NCBI GenBank assembly: GCA_003169895.1
Contig: PNAE01000003.1
Span: 1 to 64,000 of the forward strand
Length of the DNA: 64,000 bases
Source of the DNA: Gemmatimonadota bacterium
GTDB lineage: Bacteria; Gemmatimonadota; Gemmatimonadetes; Gemmatimonadales; GWC2-71-9
Direction: 5' to 3'
Part shown: positions 60,270-64,000 of the stretch, in pieces
How the letters are laid out: each line of letters opens with the position of its first letter
Numbering within the stretch: the stretch's first letter is position 1
The notes under the pieces: generated by a model
Told to the model about the DNA's origin: nothing
Database searches by the model: none
The model's input: only the letters and a program-made list of their open reading frames with translations
Program-made: the position numbers and the translations under genes

Positions 60270-60368
60270 GCGGGCGGTAGGCGCAACTTCCGGACCCGCG
60301 GGCCACGTGGCGGAGACTTTCTACCTTCGCCGCGACGCGGATGCACCGTGTCGCCCGGCGGCAACGAA

Positions 60369-60398
60369 AACGCCGCCCCAGCGACCCGGGGCGGCGTT
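60369..60398. terminator. Strong GC hairpin terminator
   Basis: AACGCCGCCCC and GGGGCGGCGTT form a perfect 11-bp stem with an 8-base loop. It lies downstream of the lipoprotein gene at 60435 on the minus strand. Confidence 0.82.
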
Positions 60399-60434
60399 GA
60401 CGCAAGCCTCTCGACTACCGATCAGAGCAACCGG

Positions 60435-60830
60435 TCAGGGCCGCGGCCGCGACCGCGCCCGACCGTAGTCCGCGTCGGTCGGCATTTTCTTGGAGTTGAA
60501 TCGCTTATCCGTGCGGGCCCATTCCTGGTCCCGGGGGGGCAGGAAATACCCGGATTGCGAACGGTAGACTTGCACCTGGCGCCCGCCGCGCACGTTATTC
60601 GGGTAGTACTGACCGTTGACTTCATAAACGACGGTCGGTGTCCATTGCCGGTAGCCGGCGTGCCAGTCACCGTACTGATCGGCCGAATAACCGTAGAGGT
60701 CGATCCCGGGACCGAGTTGGGCAGTCACCGCCACGCCCGTCCCGGCGTATCCCGGGCCGCAGGCGGACAACAGCATGAGGCTGCCGAGCACTGGAAACAC
60801 AATCCCTCTTGCAACGCGCATCTTCATCAT
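60435..60830 (-). CDS. Small lipoprotein, hypothetical
   Basis: A 131-residue protein with lipobox LMLLSACG at residues 18-25. The mature part is rich in Y, G and W (IDLYGYSADQYGDWHAGYRQWTPTVVYEVNGQYYPNNV), with a strand pattern like small YXWTP-containing lipoproteins. The tail is basic (DYGRARSRPRP). Function unknown; monocistronic with a strong terminator. Confidence 0.8.
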   Translation of the reverse strand: MMKMRVARGIVFPVLGSLMLLSACGPGYAGTGVAVTAQLGPGIDLYGYSADQYGDWHAGYRQWTPTVVYEVNGQYYPNNVRGGRQVQVYRSQSGYFLPPRDQEWARTDKRFNSKKMPTDADYGRARSRPRP

Positions 60831-60981
60831 CTCCGTCTAAGTGTCCGCCGTGGGAGACGATGCCCCCCGCCGCGGGAGCACAGGCCGGCGGACGCCCGGC
60901 GTCATCAACCAAACTTGACGGCGATCGGGTTCTCGAGGCGGCATGTGCGTCCCTCGCCGTCTCGCCAGTCATGTAGTGACC

Positions 60982-62007
60982 ATGGCGAGTACCGCTCTTA
61001 CACCGGAACTTCTCGGGCAACCTGCCCGGCACGTGGCGCGAGCATTCGCGCGGGATCGGCTGCGCAAGACGCTGGAGGAAGCGGCCCGCCTGGAGATTTC
61101 GCCCCGCGGCGCCGACGCGGTCGAGCCGGTCGGCGGGGCGGTGCTGCCTGATGATGATCCGGAGGCGGTTCATGACTTCCGGGTCGCGCTGCGTCGGTTG
61201 CGGACCTGGTTGCGAGCCTTCCGCCCGCTGCTTGACGATGCCGTTACTCGAGACACTCGCCGGCGGCTGCGTCGACTGTGGCGCCTGGCCGGAGATGCGC
61301 GGGACCTTCAGGTTCAGCACGCATGGTTGACCGATGCCACGTCGGGCCTGAACTCGGCGGCGATGGCGCAAGCTCGATCGCTCGCAGCGGAGTTCGCGCC
61401 GAGCGTGGCGCGCGCGCAGCGGAAGTTGACGCGAAGGGTTGTCAAGGACCTGCCGCGCGCCTCAGCCGAGCTTGCGGGTCGGCTCGAGCGGGAACGTCGG
61501 GATGTCGGCGCGTTGTCGGGCGCCGGGACGGCGATGTCCGCGGCGATGGCACGATTGCTCCGTACGCAACTGGAAGAACTGCAGGCGAATATGATCCGAC
61601 TTCGGCGCCGGCGACGACTTGAACTCGCGCACCCGGTCCGCATCGCTGCCAAGCGCTTGCGATACCTGCTCGACGCGTTCGAGCGGTCGTCGCGACTGGC
61701 GACGGCAGCGACACGCCGCCTGGCCGCATTGCAGGACGTGTTCGGAGACCTGCACGACGCCCAGGTGCTGGCACGGCGCATTGGCGCAACCAGTGGGCAA
61801 CGAAACCGGAGGGCGTCGTCACTGGAGGTTGCGGTGCGCCGACGCGTCGACACGACGTTTCGGCGCGTCCGTCAACTGAGCCGGTCCGGTGAACTCACGG
61901 CGGTTCACGCAGCGACCGACCGCTTGATTCGCCAACTGGAACGCCGAGCATCGGGCGCGCGTCTCCGTTCGCTGCGACCGAAGGCGCCTGGCAGCTCGAG
62001 GCATTAG
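60982..62007 (+). CDS. CHAD-domain protein
   Basis: A 341-residue helical protein. The CHAD pattern is VHDFRVALRRLRTWLRAFRP early, and VRIAAKRLRYLLDAFERSS later, with conserved histidine and many arginines that bind polyphosphate in characterised CHAD domains. The ATG at 60982 is preferred to 60943. It might localise to polyphosphate granules. No CYTH/polyphosphatase partner in view. Confidence 0.88.
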   Translation: MASTALTPELLGQPARHVARAFARDRLRKTLEEAARLEISPRGADAVEPVGGAVLPDDDPEAVHDFRVALRRLRTWLRAFRPLLDDAVTRDTRRRLRRLWRLAGDARDLQVQHAWLTDATSGLNSAAMAQARSLAAEFAPSVARAQRKLTRRVVKDLPRASAELAGRLERERRDVGALSGAGTAMSAAMARLLRTQLEELQANMIRLRRRRRLELAHPVRIAAKRLRYLLDAFERSSRLATAATRRLAALQDVFGDLHDAQVLARRIGATSGQRNRRASSLEVAVRRRVDTTFRRVRQLSRSGELTAVHAATDRLIRQLERRASGARLRSLRPKAPGSSRH

Positions 62008-62099
62008 GCTTGGTGGCACCACGCTCCAGGCGCGGCTGGGCACCCGGCTCGGTATCGCCTGGACGCTGATCGTGCCGGCGAAGGGCTGGTGGAGGTCCC

Positions 62100-63077
62100 G
62101 TGGGTGCATCGATTCATGACATCTTCGGCGATGCGACTGGAGCGCAGCCGGCGACGCCCGGCACCTACGGCGAACCGCCGCGCGGCTACCGCCTCCCTGA
62201 GGCGATGCGCCTCGGCCGGGTGCGCCTGCAGGTCGCCGACCTTGAACGCTCGGTCGCGTTCTACGAGGGGACGCTGGGGCTGCGCGTGCTGCGCCACGAT
62301 GCGGCAGGCGCGGTGTTGGGTCCGCACGGTAGCGACACGACGCTCGTAGAACTCCGCGAGCGTGCCGGCGCACGTGCGGCCCCGCGCCGCGGTCGCCTCG
62401 GACTCTACCACTTCGCCATCGTCCTGCCCGACCGAACGTCGCTCGGACGGTTCGTGCGACATCTGGGAGAGATTGGCATCCATGCCGGCGCGGGTGACCA
62501 TCTGGTGAGCGAGGCGTTCTACCTCCAGGATCCGGACAATCTCGGCATCGAGGTCTACGCCGACCGGCCGCGAAACACATGGCAACGGCTCGGCCGTGAA
62601 CTGATGATGGCCACCGATCCGGTGGATGTGCCCGGACTGGTGCAGGCAGCCGGCAGTGCGCCGTGGACGGGAATGCCGGCAGCCACCGTCATGGGCCACG
62701 TGCACCTCCACGTGGGTGACATCCCCACCGCGTCGGCGTTTTTTTCCGAAGCACTCGGATTCGATCGCACGGTGTGGCAATACCCGGGCGCGCTCTTCCT
62801 CGCGGCGGGCGGCTACCATCACCACCTCGGCACCAATACCTGGGCCGGCAGCGGCGCCATGCCGCCCACGGCCGAGGATGCGCAGTTGCTCGAGTGGACG
62901 ATCGAGCTGCCCGACACAGTGAGTCTCACCGCCGCAGCGGAAAGTCTCGCACGCGCGGGACATCCGACCGAATGGGATCGCAGGAGCGAAGCCGGACTCG
63001 CGCTCGTGACGCGCGATCCATGGGGAACGTCGATCCGGTTGCAGGTTGCTGCGACGCCTGTGTGTCCCCATACTTGA
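62100..63077 (+). CDS. Two-module VOC (catechol 2,3-dioxygenase-like) protein
   Basis: A 325-residue protein starting at GTG after GGTGGAGGTC. Two VOC units are seen: LGRVRLQVADLERSVAFYEGTLGLRVLR with LGLYHFAIVLP and DNLGIEVYADRP, then MGHVHLHVGDIPTASAFFSEALGFD with YHHHLGTNTW and a closing LVTRDPWGTSIRLQV. The metal triad of extradiol dioxygenases (H-H-E) appears as H in GHVHLHV, H in YHHH and E in LGIEVYA of module one. It may open aromatic rings; the substrate is unknown. Confidence 0.85.
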   Translation: MGASIHDIFGDATGAQPATPGTYGEPPRGYRLPEAMRLGRVRLQVADLERSVAFYEGTLGLRVLRHDAAGAVLGPHGSDTTLVELRERAGARAAPRRGRLGLYHFAIVLPDRTSLGRFVRHLGEIGIHAGAGDHLVSEAFYLQDPDNLGIEVYADRPRNTWQRLGRELMMATDPVDVPGLVQAAGSAPWTGMPAATVMGHVHLHVGDIPTASAFFSEALGFDRTVWQYPGALFLAAGGYHHHLGTNTWAGSGAMPPTAEDAQLLEWTIELPDTVSLTAAAESLARAGHPTEWDRRSEAGLALVTRDPWGTSIRLQVAATPVCPHT

Positions 63078-63162
63078 TAAACGTCTCTTCATTATTATTT
63101 CACCCCGACTTTATCAACCGCGTCATACATATCGTGCCGATTCTCTGACCCAGGGCCGCCCG

Positions 63163-63744
63163 ATGGGCGACCCGATAGGGAGTGCAGCCGTGATGAACGG
63201 GGTACCCGAGCAGGTGTCGGTGGTTACCGAAGAACCGCAACCCAGCCGGCGTCGCTTCCTGCGCTGGGTCAGCGGAATCGGCGCCGCGATCAGCGGCGTG
63301 CTCGTGGGCATTCCGGTGATCGGGTCGTTCGTGTCACCGGCGCTGGCCAAGGCGCAGCCGGCCACCTGGATAAAGGTGGCCGAAGACATCGCGTTGCTCG
63401 ACCTCGGCGTGCCGATCCGGGTTGACTTCGTGCAGAACCAGAACGACGCATGGGTCGAGAGCCGGACCCAGAATGCCGTGTGGCTCTACACTGAGGACGG
63501 CGCCAAGTTCAAGGCCTACAATGGGCACTGCACCCACCTCGGCTGCAGCTATTACTACGACAAGGACTTGAAGACGTTCGCGTGTCCCTGCCATCGGGGT
63601 CAGTTCGACGTCAAGACCGGTGCCGTGCTGGCCGGTCCGCCGCCACGCCCGCTCGACGAACTTCCGGTGGAGATTCGTGACAGCGCGGTGTTCGTCAACT
63701 ACCGCGACTTCCGGCTCGGCGTGTCCGAGCGGGTCGGCGTGTAG
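63163..63744 (+). CDS. Rieske iron-sulfur protein of cytochrome bc-type complex
   Basis: A 193-residue protein. An N-terminal twin-arginine signal (SRRRFLRWVSGIGAAISGVLVGIPVIG) anchors it. Cluster ligands are in CTHLGC and CPCHRG (Cys-x-His and Cys-x2-His), with a GPPPRPLDELPVEI tail as in Rieske proteins. ATG at 63163. One base separates its stop from the cytochrome b start. It transfers electrons from quinol to cytochrome c in the membrane. Confidence 0.94.
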   Translation: MGDPIGSAAVMNGVPEQVSVVTEEPQPSRRRFLRWVSGIGAAISGVLVGIPVIGSFVSPALAKAQPATWIKVAEDIALLDLGVPIRVDFVQNQNDAWVESRTQNAVWLYTEDGAKFKAYNGHCTHLGCSYYYDKDLKTFACPCHRGQFDVKTGAVLAGPPPRPLDELPVEIRDSAVFVNYRDFRLGVSERVGV

Positions 63745-63745
63745 C

Positions 63746-64000
63746 ATGGGCGCCATCCGGCGGTGGATCGACGAACGGATCGACATCGCGTCGATTCGTG
63801 CAACATTGATCGACCGCAAGATGCCCGGCGGTCTCACCTGGTTGCATACGCTCGGCAGCGCCACGCTGGCCGTATTCACCGTGCAGATGGTGACCGGGAT
63901 CGTGCTCGGCATGTACTACGCCCCATCTCCCGACCACGCCTACGACAGCATCCGCTATCTCGAACACAACGTGATGAGCGGCGCCCTGCTTCGCGGCGTG
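63746..64000 (+). CDS. Cytochrome b subunit (partial)
   Basis: The first 85 residues: MPGGLTWLHTLGSATLAVFTVQMVTGIVLGMYYAPSPDHAYDSIRYLEHNVMSGALLRGV. This matches the N-terminal helix A region of cytochrome b/b6, with the family GxxxxxxxxxQxxTGxxLxxxY pattern. The gene runs beyond the window. It partners the Rieske protein just upstream. Confidence 0.93.
   Translation, partial: MGAIRRWIDERIDIASIRATLIDRKMPGGLTWLHTLGSATLAVFTVQMVTGIVLGMYYAPSPDHAYDSIRYLEHNVMSGALLRGV

Overview
The window looks like a chromosome segment of a Gemmatimonadota-like bacterium. This is an inference from gene content: a PadR plus ADOP-type permease pair, BIG2-repeat lipoproteins, a tandem M16 peptidase, M28 peptidases, a PEP-CTERM protein, LytS/LytTR regulation and a Rieske/cytochrome b start, all in high-GC DNA. 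No rRNA or other phylogenetic marker is present to settle it.

Layout. 0-4.7 kb: an RND efflux operon (outer-membrane factor, lipoprotein adaptor, permease running off the left edge), divergent from an ArsR regulator across a perfect dyad operator. 4.7-11.5 kb: gene debris (IS481-like transposase, protein-kinase and DUF1801 remnants) around a PEP-CTERM protein, the PadR/ADOP pair and small secreted proteins. 11.6-34.3 kb: an accessory region opened by two decayed copies of a tRNA-Arg-linked element end (11.6 and 13.9 kb). It holds a BIG2 lipoprotein, a ClpC N-domain fragment, an isolated integron attC site, a VOC protein, an M28 peptidase, an HEAFH-motif peptidase divergent from a BlaI/M56 pair, an XRE-led ABC cluster, an M16 peptidase, and a LytS/LytTR pair behind a metallo-beta-lactamase-like protein that lacks its metal motif. 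34.3-51.4 kb: a genomic island of about 17.1 kb bounded by a perfect 42-bp repeat of the 3' end of tRNA-Arg(CCG). 51.5-64 kb: ordinary chromosome with a hybrid histidine kinase, DHA2 exporter, HEAT-cyclophilin fusion, universal stress protein, acetyltransferase, CHAD protein, VOC dioxygenase-like protein and the start of a Rieske/cytochrome b operon.

The island is the most interesting part. Its left half is a cassette array without a visible integron integrase: six attC-like sites (35.37-40.97 kb), each just downstream of a same-strand gene, interrupted by an IS110-family element sitting exactly against an attC core. Cassette products include two HNH-like proteins and a candidate HEPN protein. 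Next comes a restriction-modification locus damaged by an apparent internal deletion. The right half looks like the mobility backbone: small DNA-binding proteins, a HUH/rolling-circle Rep-like protein preceded by hairpins, more DNA-binding proteins, and a tyrosine integrase ending next to the intact tRNA-Arg. Three conserved left ends (11.6, 13.9 and 34.3 kb), with paired GGACACCC boxes 11-12 bp apart, suggest repeated tandem integration at one tRNA. My main hypothesis is a tRNA-targeting, HUH-Rep integrative element that captured and carries integron cassettes. No conjugation genes are seen.
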